From contig JAOTOM010002297.1 of the NCBI GenBank assembly GCA_034440615.1, positions 1 through 64,000 of the forward strand: DNA of 64,000 nt, written 5' to 3'. The notes under the pieces are model-generated. The model did no database searches. It worked only from the letters and a program-made list of their open reading frames with translations, and was not told the origin of the DNA. This DNA is from Ashinkailepas kermadecensis. Taxonomy: Eukaryota; Arthropoda; Thecostraca; Neolepadidae. Of this stretch, positions 47,621 to 58,173 are shown piece after piece (the first letter of the stretch is position 1; every line of letters starts with the position of its first letter). Made by a program: the position numbers and the translations under genes.

Positions 47621-48177
47621 TCGTGTTTCGTTTCGTAAATTATGATATTTTTATCCAACAGTGTAATGTTGTTCCTCCCGCACCGTCGGTGCCGGCATGG
47701 GATTTGATAACTCAGCGTTTTGGAAATGTATGCACACACTGCGCCTGTGTGCTGTCGAGAGCACGCGTATGCGTGTTATGCTGTCGTGTCTTTTGTGAGA
47801 ATTTCGTGAAAATACATGTTTTGTATTGTTGGTGGTATTTCTACGCTATGGTTGTCATGATGCAGCTGATCAATGGACAAGATCCACGGGTTACGAGGCT
47901 GCAGGACACAAGGTTTGGTCACGTGCATGAACAGAGTGCATAATATGTGTGTTAAAATGATTGATGTTTCTGGAAATGTGACCACATGTTTGTTGGATTG
48001 TTTTTTATTGGTTTTGGATTGTGTTCGTTGGCTGATTACAAGTCAATTCAAATATGAACAAGTTGATATTTACAATATTTAGCATTGGGCGATTTCGATT
48101 TCGAAAGTAATTGAATACAAGCATTTTGTAGTAGCATTAAAAAACAACGATCATGTGCTAACACACACATCTTGTGT
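47621..48177. other. Unassigned spacer
   Basis: No gene recognised. The last 50 bp resemble the inverse of 48619-48670, so the TIR of the next element may extend into it. Confidence 0.4.
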
Positions 48178-48618
48178 ACCCTGCAAGCTGCATATTTGAC
48201 TACCCTGAGAGTGTGTCAGAAAGCACACTGAGAGTGTGCTTCCAAACGCCAAAATAGAGTGTTGACACGCTCACAAAGCACATAAGTTTTGTGTTTACAC
48301 AAGGGGAAAGCACGCCAACAGCGTGCTGTTCATAGTAATAACACACCCTTGTCGTGTAAGCACATTGTAAATGTACAAGAATCGTGTGTAAAATAATCAA
48401 ATGGGCCGCATTTTACACACTAATAGTGTGTTATTAACACACTATGTGTGTGTATTTCTGATGTGTAACACACAGTCGGTGTGTTTTCTATATGTGTAAA
48501 CACAGAATTAATGTGCACCATGGATGTGTTAACACGCCATATCTGTGTTGCAAAGCACAATCACAGTGTGTTTTTCGACACACTCTAAAGGTAGACAAAC
48601 ATGCAGCTTGCAGGGTCG
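48178..48618. mobile_element. GTGT-rich element with about 40-bp TIRs
   Basis: ACCCTGCAAGCTGCATATTT plus GACTACCCTGAGAGTGTGT at the left is mirrored by ACACACTCTAAAGGTAGACA plus AACATGCAGCTTGCAGGGT at the right. The interior is almost entirely short ACAC/GTGT inverted repeats, e.g. ACACACTAATAGTGTGT near 48416. Weaker inverted similarity continues about 50 bp beyond each end, so the true boundaries may be wider. No coding capacity. Confidence 0.72.
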
Positions 48619-48805
48619 AGATTTGTGCGTTAACACACGTACCTTGTGTTGTTTGCAGTGTTAAGACAAAATACTGGTGTTCGATAGTTTTCAGCGTATG
48701 TCACAGCTTATCTAGCACCATTCACTTGCTATTGCATAACACTCTCAACAATTACAAACTCGTCCAATCATACCAATTGTGCTACCATAGCCAATCTCAT
48801 CAGCA

Positions 48806-49202
48806 TCACATCCGCTGTATCCCGTCAGAGATACAACGGTACCTCTGATCGCACAGTACCTCGTCCTCACACCAGTACGCTACGAACAGATGAACCGTAG
48901 ACTGGGACGAGTCCCAGCGGAAGCCCTGAGCTGCATCATGCACTACAAATGAATATTTTCCAACGAAATCGCACTGGACAATCACTTCCCCTCCTTGACA
49001 GAGCCTTTGCGTAGGTGAAGTGCTGACCTTGTTTGCCAGCCACAAAGTGGTTGGTTATTAGGGTTTTAGGGCGCATCAACTGCATTGGTTATACAGCGCC
49101 CATGCAACAGGTGGTGTCTGGTCAGCTTCACGGTTTGCTGACTCAAATATCGCATGCCTTCCTCTTTTGGTCTAGACTATTTCTACGAGTGTATAGCGAT
49201 GC
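48806..49202 (-). pseudogene. F4 transposon-like coding family, copy 2, downstream coding part
   Basis: Minus-strand continuation of the F4 protein beyond two insertions. From 49202: MRYLSQQTVKLTRHH, then the 59-bp insertion at 49052-49110, then (across a frame change) FVAGKQGQHFTYAKALSRRG and EVIVQCDFVGKYSFVVHDAA, QGFRWDSSQSTVH. The D in QCDFVGKYSF could be a catalytic Asp of an RNase-H-fold transposase; that is inference. Excising the insertion plus one GTGGT restores LTRHHFVAGKQ in frame. The reading fades below 48840. Confidence 0.65.
49052..49110 (-). mobile_element. 59-bp retrotransposon tail with GTGGT target duplication
   Basis: Tail motif (TGGTTATTAGGGTTTTAGGG, CGCATCAACTGCATTGGTTA, TACAGCGCCC) between GTGGT at 49047-49051 and 49111-49115, interrupting the F4 reading frame. 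Confidence 0.85.
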
Positions 49203-49210
49203 GTGCTCAT
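49203..49210. other. Left 8-bp target site duplication (GTGCTCAT)
   Basis: Identical to 53177-53184. The F4 copy 1 site at about 32219-32226 shows the sequence once. Confidence 0.9.
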
Positions 49211-49715
49211 TAGACCGGAGCGTCAGAAGGCTTTTTCGGAATTTCCAATCGGCACTGGTGGTATGACTTGGCCAGATATATGTCTAGCCAGGATACGTTA
49301 AAAAAAAGTTGGAAAAAATAACGTTTACCTTTGCCAACTAGTCGCCGAACGAAACCATGCGAGTTGACTCCCGGCGTTGAAGTCTCCAGCGGAATTTCAT
49401 ATCTAGTGCCCTTAGAATCTCGAGAACTAAGAAATAGAGAGAGAGATGCGGCTTTCGCCTGCGGATGGACCTACCCATAGGCTAACGTTTTGGCCCTGAA
49501 AAATGTTGACCTATCTCCCATGGTTGACCTGCCAGGTCAGGTCAAAGAGGCAAACGTGGGTCATTTGGCGAAAATCGGCCCAATTTCAGCGTGTTTGAGG
49601 TCCAAGCTTCACAGAAATCGTATTATCTGCGGTAAAAACAACATGCATGATATAATGGCCTAATGTGTGCACATTTATAACAAAATTGGGTTCAAGGTCG
49701 AGTATAAACTCATCA
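49211..49715 (+). repeat. Left terminal inverted repeat of the hAT-like transposon
   Basis: Aligns with the inverse of 52685-53176 at roughly 85-90% over the outer 400 bp and more loosely to GCATTTATAACAAA near 49680. Contains TTGACCTGCCAGGTCAGGTC at about 49522. Confidence 0.88.
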
Positions 49716-50057
49716 CCCGTAAGTTTTCCGGCCAGCCGCCAGAGCCAAGTGCAGTCAATATGATAAATATCTTTTTTCTTGGCCTCCACAAACGAACAAC
49801 TGATAATAGCGACTTAAACTGGTAGATACCTATGTCGACTTTTTAACTCCAATCCCAACTATCGCATTCTGCACAAAGTTTGTCCAACCATGTGTTTCTG
49901 AGTTCCATCCAATGAATGTGTTTCACATGATAGTACCTATACCTGCCAAGTGCCTGTCTCATACAACCCACCCTCTGTTTCAGATTCTTACATCCGTTAC
50001 ATGTTCAAGTGTGCACGACTGCACGACATATCAAATAATAATTCTGAGCAATAGTTA

Positions 50058-52380
50058 ATGTTTAAAGTTATGGCTCAGGCCGATTATCGAACGCGCAGTA
50101 CGGAACGAAAGCATCCCGTGCTTACAGTCGGTCCGTTGTAACTGAAAGAAACCCGCCTTCCCTGGAAAAGTGAAGTGCTTGGATACTTCATGCTGGTCCA
50201 AGATCAGCTCGGAAAACGTGCTCCGGGTGTAACGGTCGCGAACGTTGTGATGGAAAAGATCTTGGCGATATGGGATCGCTCAAGCGCCGTTCAGTTTAGC
50301 ATAAAGCACAATCAGCGAGAAACACCTGTGGTTAAAACTGAAGGCGACGGGTATGCACTGGAGAGAAGCAATATTTTAAAACCCAAATCGATCGTGAAAA
50401 AGATTCTGAAACTGAGAGACAGTGCGCGACAGCTCATAAAGTGGACGGAAGCGGAGAAGCGTGGCTTGCCATTCCACACGGTTTCTGATTCTCTGAAAGA
50501 CGAACTGTTCGATATTCTGCTCTGTCAATGCGACCTGAAAGACAACAAGCCGTGCTCTTCCTGTCCTGCAGGGATGAGGATCCCTGTCCTAGAAGTTCCC
50601 TTCATAAAAGATCAGCGGACAGAACGGAAGCTGATAATATCGCATGCAGTGGACACGAAAGAAACGAAGAAGATGAGGAAAAAAAAGTAGGTCGGAGGAA
50701 TCAGCTGCGAAGCAAAAGGCTGCGTCATCAGGGTCGAATGAGGTGGATTCCGATCGTGATGAAGACATGAATGCAGACGAAGGCGACGAAGATGACGACG
50801 ATGGTGTAGTGACAGAGCCTGCCGTCGACCCCTACACCAACCAAGCGCGAGGGCGCGATGTCAAGCGGAACAGACACGAACTGAGAAATTTTTATCGGAT
50901 GTGTGACCGGTTTGGAATATCGGACCGCGCAGGATCGGCGCTGCTGAACGCTGCGCTGGTCGACTACGGAATTGTGACACAGGAAAATCTGAGTGGCCTG
51001 GTCGACCGTAGTAAGCTACGACGACAGCGAAAGAAGTGGGGAGAAGACGAGGTAGAAACAAGACGGAGGCAGAACCGAGAAGAGAACAACATCATCGGCA
51101 TCTTCTATGACGGGCGAAACGACACCAGCCTGATCACCAAAGACGGTAAAATTCGGAAGATAAAAGAACCCCACGAAGTAGTTGTAGCTGAACCTGGACA
51201 CAGATATATCAATCACGTCACACCAGAGAGGCACATCGCAGCAGCTATCACGTCCGTCATCACCGACATAGACGCGGAGCCGGTAGTCATCGGATCGGAT
51301 GGAACTGCCGTAAATACGGGGTCACACCGCGGGATCAACAGACGGATAGAACTAGCTTTGGGCCGACCGCTGCAGCACGCGATATGCGGATTGCATATGA
51401 ATGAGTTGACGATGAAGCACGTGTTTCTAAATGCGGATGGACAAACGAGTGGTCCGGCATCTTATAAGGGCAAAATGGGAGTGTCAATCAGCCAGGATCT
51501 CAGGAAACTGCCTATGACGCCTTTCAAACCTGTACCCGGCCTGATTGAAGAAATGCCGCCAGAAGTAGAGAACACGATCAGTCATGATCAAAGGTACCTC
51601 TACAAACTGAGCATCGCCGTGCAGAAAGGACCATCTGAGTTCGAGAAAATGCTTCTGACTATGGAGCCCGGAACTCTGCACAACGCCAGGTGGGTTACTT
51701 TAGCCAACCGCATCCTACGACTGTATGTGTCGACCAAGAAGCCGTGGAGCGCGTTGCGTCGCGTAGTATTTTTCATTCTGAACCAATACGTTCCAGGCTG
51801 GTTCAGGTTCAGGAAGTTCCAAAATGTCAGTGACGGGGCAAAAAACTTCCTCTTCTTGGTGCAGCTGTCTAAAGGGCTACCCGAAAAGGACAGGAAGGTA
51901 ACACACGTCGTTCTGAACTGGAACAGCTTCTGGGCTCACCATGAAAACGTGCTGATCTCAATGCTGGCGGACTCTGATGAGGAAGTACGGAAGTTTGCTG
52001 TTGCTAAGATCATGGCCTGTCGTGAGGGTAGAGCGAATGCTGCGGATGTTAGGAAATATGAGCATCCTAGGGATAATGTCAATCTTGGTGCATCGTCACT
52101 GAAAGAGTTGGTGCAGTGGGAAGCCGTGGCGCTGACAGAGCCGCCGCTCACAATGGTCCTCAGTGATACGGCTATCTGCGCCGCAGCGGATGCGCCCATC
52201 ACGTTCGCAGATGTTCCCTGTCACTCACAGAGCGTAGAGAGGTGGGTGGCTGAGGTCGCACAGGCATCTGCCAAAAAAGTTGGCCACGATGCCCGTCATC
52301 GCTTCATTCATTCGAGAGCACGATCCAGATCAGACTTGCCACTCATGGAGAGCAAACGCGACTTCTTCGAATGGCCGTGA
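50058..52380 (+). pseudogene. hAT-like transposase, interrupted by one stop and one frameshift
   Basis: Would cut and paste the element using its TIRs. ATG 50058 opens MFKVMAQADYRTRSTERKHP; an in-frame TAA at 50139 follows, then the frame is open to TAG 50688. An A8 run at about 50676 (KKMRKKK) marks a frameshift to the frame open to 52380. N-terminal part: LFDILLCQCDLKDN then SSCP, a possible C-x-C...C-x2-C zinc site, and FIKDQRTERK. Counting from codon 50743: acidic linker 5-20; FGISDRAGSALLNAAL 58-72; DRSKLRRQR 88-96; FYDGRNDTS 121-129 with D123; GSDGTAVNTG 184-193 with D186; CGLH 215-218; RW 316-317; VER 498-500 with E499. D, D, C-x2-H, RW, E in this order is the hAT catalytic layout. Total near 770 codons. 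The order also matches an uncharacterised invertebrate family (memory). Introns rather than damage remain possible. Confidence 0.85.
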
Positions 52381-52684
52381 ACTAGTTCGCGATATGTCCC
52401 GCCTACAACATCGGCCAATTCCCTGTCTGTTGGCTGCTCTTGGCATCGCTGTATGTGATAATTTGTTTTGTATGCATGTAACGAGAGCATGTTTTGCATA
52501 TCACCCGTGCAAATGTATCCAAATGTGAGCCAATACACGTGCATACCTGTATTGTATAAACAATCTTTAGTGATCTATCATTATACAATTCGTTGAAGCT
52601 CTACCGTGCACTGATAGCGGATTATGTGATCAGGAAATGTAAACAATAACATTTTCAAACAAAACTGTTTATGCCTGAGACTAT

Positions 52685-53176
52685 GCGAAATACTGAGTAC
52701 GAACTTGACCTTCAATCTCTTTGTTATAAATGCGTATAAACTAGGCCATTGCATCATTAACATCATTTGTTACACTTAGACTAAATGTGTACCAAGATTT
52801 GACCTCAAACAGCCGATTTTCGCCAAATGACCCACTTTTCCCCTTTGACCTGACCTTGCAGGTCAACCGTGTGAGTTAGGTGAACATTTTAGGGGACCAA
52901 AACGTTAACCTACGGATAGGCCTACCCGCAGGTGAAAACCGCATCTCTCTATATTTCTTAGTTCTCGAGATCCTAAGGGCACTAGATGTGAAATTCCGCT
53001 GGAGACTTCAACGCCGGCAGTCAACTTGCATGGTTTCGTTCGGCGACTAGTTGGCAAAGGTAAACGTTATTTTTTTCAACTTTTTTGAACGTATCCTGGC
53101 TAGACATATATCTGGCCAAGTCATACCACCATTGCCGATTGGAAATTCCGAAAAAGCCTTCTGATGCTCCGGTATA
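52685..53176 (-). repeat. Right terminal inverted repeat of the hAT-like transposon
   Basis: Inverse partner of 49211-49715; shares CGGCGACTAGTTGGCAAAGG, AGACATATATCTGGCCAAGT and GCCGATTGGAAATTCCGAAA with the inverse of the left end. Confidence 0.88.
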
Positions 53177-53184
53177 GTGCTCAT
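53177..53184. other. Right 8-bp target site duplication (GTGCTCAT)
   Basis: Exact repeat of 49203-49210. Confidence 0.9.
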
Positions 53185-55385
53185 CCACTGTCTGTACCTA
53201 ATCTCATCCATGTCATAATCTGGGGCTGCATCACATTCACTCTTCTCCTGATTTGTCCCCGAGGATAATTCTCAGAAAGTTCATCACTCAGTCTTTTCCA
53301 GGGCTGTCCTCACAGTTGTACATCATGCAGTGATGGTTTTACGTCCTACATACGGCGTGATCGAGGAGACCACGGTATTTGAAACCGGGAAGGCAGGGAG
53401 AGGATATGAGCAGTTTTGGTATTGGTGTTAAGTGCACACGCATACCGAGTGCGTCCCACTGCGGCCTGCCAAGACGTAATGCTTCGAACGTAGGGTAGCA
53501 ATGGTTAAGATGCCGGAGCGATGGTTTTTAGGTTTCTGCTTATAATAGATCATGTATCACACAAGTTTCCCAAAACAAGCCTTTTCTGAACTCTACTTTT
53601 GGTTCCATTAGTCTGTCGCACCGTGACACAGTCGGTCTTGCTGAGACACATGCGGCTGATCTAGTCAGACTCATAAAATAGCTTCGCTTTCACCTTGACT
53701 ACGTCCGATACCCTCAGAAATTTCCTTGCTGCACAGGAAGCACGGTCAGCCTGAGTGAGCAGTGAGCACTTGGTTCGAAAACACGGCGCCACCTGATGTT
53801 TGTGCCCTTCCTGATATTTCACTACATTCGCAGGTTATTCATGTTCGGGATGCAATAAATGGTTGTGCGAATGGTTTCTCGGTAATCATAATGTGATTAC
53901 TGTGTTGTGGATGCCTTTCCCTTCTTGTAATTCATCACAGGGTGTAACTTATAAATCGTCCACTACCACAATTTTCAGAAATGTTGTCATTTCTTTTTAT
54001 CCTTTGACATAACGAGTTCGAATACTTCTGCAACACAACACCCAGGCTCCGATAATCAACATTTTTATCCGAACACGTGCCTTGAACGTGAAAAGGCTTA
54101 TATTTCAGTGATATACCGTTTTAAACACATATTGCAACAAGCCATGCTATACTAACGCAAATATAACCATGCATGCCTAATTTAGAGCGGATATGCAGAG
54201 TTTTAGGGGCAACACCCTATTTTTTTTAATGTTTGCTTCGAAAGATAAAATATCGAACGTCAGTTCTGCACTTTTTAACCCGCGCACGTCCGGGGGGGGG
54301 GCAGATATCTGTCCCCCCTGCGGTTTTTCCCACTTTTCCGCCATACTAATCGGGTTAACAAGGCCAAACCTCGCATGGCTGCTCATTGGTCTTTTCCGCA
54401 TATCCTCAGAAATGTTTGACCCTGGGTCATCTCAAGTCAGGTCACCAGGTCAGGTGAAGTGATCTAATGTCCCTCCGAGTTTTAGGTGGCATCACTCCCA
54501 CAATAATTGGGCGATTTATTTCAAACTTATATCACGACATGATCTTATCAAGGTCTATAATATGTATATCACGGTTTTTTCGTAGCGTTGACCTGAGGTC
54601 AGGTCGTGGCCATGGCTTACCCATTATAAGCGTATGGAAAAATATACAAATGTTTCCTGGTTACATATTTGCTCTCGGAATGACCTCCAACCGTTATGGC
54701 GTGTAGTTGGAAGCTATTCGCAATGCTATCGCTGACATTTTTGCACAGTGGCCCCACCAAGGTCAGCTGAGGTCACCTGAAATCACTAGCACATTTCTGC
54801 GCATTATATCGCAATGCATTGAGCTAGAAGGCTGAAATTACCGTCATTGTGCTTGTATCGCCAAGACGTGTCGATTGATATATTATATGACCTCCCTACT
54901 CTACCCCATGACCTTGACCTGAGGTCATTGTTTCGGTGACACATCTGTTGATCTGACCTTAAATTACACAGCGTATGTTGATAGCACATTTCAAGGGCTG
55001 TCGAATAGCATTTGCAGTTTGTTTCTATCTGCTACAGGTCCTGAGATATGTGCCAATATCTGAGGGTCCAACCCGATCTGGTCGAATTTGACATATGATG
55101 ACCCAGTGACCTAAATATTGACCTGAGCGAGAAAATGACCGAAATACTTTCGATAGAGCTTGTCAACAGCTATCCAAAGCCGTTTTCCGTTTGTCGCCAC
55201 CTAGCATAGTTCTCGAGATCTTAGGGGGCAGACATCTGCCCCCCCCGGACATGCGAAGTTGGCGCGGACCGCCGGACGTGCGAGTGTTAAAAATCGCATT
55301 GTGACTGTTCCGAACGATATAATAGGTCGCATGACCTTAGGTCACGATGTCACGTTTCAAATAACCCGTCAAGGAAAATTCCGAA
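53185..55385 (-). pseudogene. F4 transposon-like coding family, copy 2, upstream part (split by a TTAA element)
   Basis: Aligns with 32230-33417. Minus-strand reading near 53460 gives VLAGRSGTHSVCVCT, the same block as AGSSGTHSVCMCTY in copy 1, so the two copies confirm each other as decayed protein sequence. Non-coding similarity continues to 54274 and resumes after the TTAA element at 55291-55385. Multiple frameshifts and stops; not functional. The outer terminus of F4 was not identified. Confidence 0.65.
54275..55290 (+). mobile_element. TTAA-flanked non-autonomous DNA element, copy 3 (divergent)
   Basis: TTAA at 54275-54278 and 55287-55290. Left end TTAACCCGCGCACGTCCGGG, then G9 and CAGATATCTG; right end CAGACATCTGCCCCCCCCGG, then GGACCGCCGGACGTGCGAG before TTAA, so the terminal motif is again doubled on the right. 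Architecture matches copies 1 and 2, sequence is divergent. The sister F4 copy reads through the site near 33311 without the insert. Contains TGACCTGAGGTCA at about 54590 and 54914. Confidence 0.85.
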
Positions 55386-55602
55386 ATGTGCCATTTCATG
55401 ATGCACTGCTCTAGTAGACAAACATGTTACCAGTACACCGTATCATTTTCTGTCTGACGCAGCCTATTAACAATCATTGGACCGAAGTAATCGATGCCAA
55501 CTGTGTCAAACGCCCTGAAGGTCGCAAAGCGGCAATCAGTTAGATTAGCCATCATGGGAGGTTGAGGACCTGCAGCACGAGTTGACCAGCACCAGAGGAC
55601 CA
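55365..55602 (-). pseudogene. BEL/Pao-type integrase fragment
   Basis: Minus-strand reading: STRAAGPQPPMMANL, CRFATFRAFDTVGIDYFGP and IVNR, then in a shifted frame VTCLSTRAVHHEMAH. PPMMANLP, then VGIDYFGP, then TCL-TRAVH-E is the signature of BEL/Pao LTR-retrotransposon integrase around its first catalytic Asp (in GIDYFGP). One frameshift and no surrounding pol or LTRs recognised, so it is a relic. It is fused directly to the truncated RT of the I-clade element A at about 55602. Confidence 0.8.
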
Positions 55603-58150
55603 GTTCACGGCTTCTAAAGAAATGATGGGTGAAGTAGTCATTGCACCGAGTGCGATACGGATTAATTTATTTTGAATGGTGTCTAAAATGTGTAAGAAGG
55701 ATGTGCTAGCACCAGTATATACTACGGATCCATAATATATTATGGGTAGAACTAAAGATTTGTAAAGTAACAGAAGTGTATGCCGGTCGGCTCCAAGTGA
55801 TGAAGAAGTGATGCATCGAAATAAATTCAGTTGGTCAAAACATTTGTTCTGGATGTGCTTGATGTGTTTATGCATTGAAAGCATACGGTCCAAAATAATA
55901 CAAAGAAATTTAAACGAATTTACAAAACATATATCATTCTTTCCGAGGTGAAGCGGTGTTTTTGGAATTGGACAGGGAGTGCATTTGCTAAATATCATGG
56001 TTGCAGATTTTGTAGCGGAAAAAATGAAACCATTCTTCAGGGACCATTGATATATTTTGTCTAGTGCGTTTTGCAGTTGAAATAAACAATGCTCGTAATT
56101 TTTTCCGGACCACAAAATTGCGCTGTCATCGGCAAACAAAGGATATGATACCTTAATAGGCATGTCGGCGAAAAGATCGTTAATGATGAGGTTGAATAAA
56201 ACTGGTGAAATGCAGCTTCCCTGTGGTAGTCCATTTTGAAGAATGTGTTGATCGAAGATGGCTGACCGGCACCTGATGTGGAATGGACGAGTACCGGATA
56301 TAAACCTACTAAATAATGAGCTAATTGTGCTTTTATACCGAGTTGCTGAATTTTGAAAAGTAATGCGGTTTTGAAAACCATATCGTAAGCTTTGCTTATG
56401 TCTAAAAATACTGCGACTGTGTGTTGATGTTTTTTTATAGCCTAGGCGGATGTCTGTTTCTAACCGAATAAGGTGATCTATTGTACTGCGTTCTCGCCGA
56501 AAACCACCTTGAAAGGGCGATAGAAGTGAATTTGTTTCCAGGTTCGAGGTCAGTCATTTAATAACTATTCGTTCAAAAAGTTTTCCTAAACAACTGGTGA
56601 GTGCAATGGGTCGAAAATCACTTGGGTTACTATGGTCTTTGGCTGGTTTTGGAATGGGGATGAGGATAGTTTTTCCATGCTTCAGGAAAGTTGTGATTTG
56701 ACCATAATGAATTAAATGTGTCGGAGATGCATTGTTTGGTGTGGTCAGATAAATGTCGAAAGAAGGAATAATGCAATTTGTCAGGTCCTACTGAAGTGCT
56801 ACCGGGGGAGGAAATGGCATTCTCCAGTTCAGAAAGATGAAAAGAAGCATTGTAGTACTCGGTATTGTCGGAATCAAAGAGGTCGAAATTGGTGTGAAAA
56901 GTGTGTTGTGCATTTTGTAAGAAATTAGGTCGGTAGATCTCATCGGAGCTATTATGGGCTATGGTATCAGCTATGGTATTTACTATGGTTTGTGAGTCTG
57001 TAATGGTGAGATTGTGGATTTTGAGAGCCTATAGATATTTGAATGGAGAGCGTCCGGACAAACGTCGGATTAATTGCCATATTTTACTTAAAGGTGATTG
57101 AAAAGTGAGCTGCTGTAAATATGAGGACCATGAACGGCGCTTAGCATCGCAAATGATGCGTCGGGTTCTCGCACGTTCACGGTTACGGGTGGTTAAATTT
57201 TCTTGATCGGGATGTCGTAAATACTTCCTAAATGCTCTTTTTCGAACCGCAATTGCTTGTGAAATTTCTAGACACCACCAAGGTACTGGTTTTCGTTTTG
57301 TGAAAGGATTCGTGAGTGGAATTGTAGTGGATGCTGCTTCGAAAAGTGTGTGTGTAATTGAGTTGATGTTTTCGACGGGAGAAATGTTGTGGTTGTATTG
57401 AAAATAAGAAAGTGCCTGAAATATTGTCCAATCGGCTTTGGAAATTTTCCAGCGTGGGATAAAATCTGGTGTGCTATCAGTAGCAGTTGAAAAAGTGGGT
57501 ATTAATTTGATGGGGTAGTGATCGCTGTCTTGAATGTCTGTGTCTATGGTCGAATCGAAATCGTTGGCCAGAGTTGGAGAGCAAATTGTCAAATCTATTG
57601 CAGTTTCTGTGTTGTGTCCGAGGTGAAAAAAAAGTTGGCTCTCCAGTGTTAAGTATTACTAAATTGTGTCGGTCCAAGATGTGTTGAATAATGTGTCCGC
57701 GAGTGTCTGGGTGTGTACATTTTTTTATCCCATGCTGGGTTATGAGCGTTGAAATCGCCAAGTAAGATGAACGGGTTCTTGAAATTTGTGATGAAGTTTT
57801 CTAATTGTGTCAAAATGTTTGTGTTGTCTGTAGACGGTGGAATGTATAGTGAGCATACATGTATATTTCGACCATGTAAGCGGAATGTACAAGCTACGGC
57901 TTGTAACGATGAATGAAGTGTAATTTGTGTATGTGTGTAATAATTGTTAATGTAAAGGGCTGTACCACCACTGTGGTGTGATCCAGGGACCTCGTGGCGG
58001 TGCACCGAATAATTGAAAAGATTGAAATTATATGTATTGGTAGGCAAAAACCAGGTTTCTTGAAGTGCGATGAGAATCTGAGTTAAGTTGCTAAAAAGGT
58101 TTTCATTTCTGCAAATTTGGAAATCAAACTACGGTAGTTCCATTGTAGAA
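55603..58150 (-). pseudogene. I-clade element A, ORF2 (endonuclease and RT), 3'-truncated
   Basis: Read from 58150 downward. Apurinic endonuclease: FLQWNYRSLISKFAEMKTFL, NSTFRLHGRN-type core read as CTFRLHGRNIHVCSLYIPP, LLGDFNAHNPAWD, then ILDRHNLVILNTGEPTFF and SDHYPIKLIP. A linker with PWWCLEISQAIAVRKRAFRK leads to RT: a degraded motif region at 56990-56400, MPIKVSYPLFADDSAI (catalytic FADD intact), KFLCIILDRMLSMHKHIKHI, LYKSLVLPIIYYGSVVY and LIRIALGAMTTSPIISLE, where the fusion to the BEL/Pao fragment occurs. RNase H is missing. Many frameshifts; not functional. Confidence 0.85.
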
Positions 58151-58173
58151 ATTTGACATATGTGAAAGGAAAG

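Larger units (their letters stand above)
49211..53176 (+). mobile_element. Autonomous-type hAT-like DNA transposon, 3,966 bp
   Basis: Terminal inverted repeats of about 500 bp (left 49211-49715, right 52685-53176) enclose one transposase gene. Ends: TAGACCGGAGCGTCAGAAGG on the left, inverse of TATACCGGAGCATCAGAAGG on the right. Perfect 8-bp target duplication GTGCTCAT. The host sequence is an F4 copy whose sister at 32125-33417 lacks the insert. An 8-bp duplication fits hAT and a few other superfamilies, and the transposase motifs (CxxH, RW, ER) favour hAT-like. TIRs of this length are unusual for hAT, whose TIRs are mostly 10-30 bp. Confidence 0.9.
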
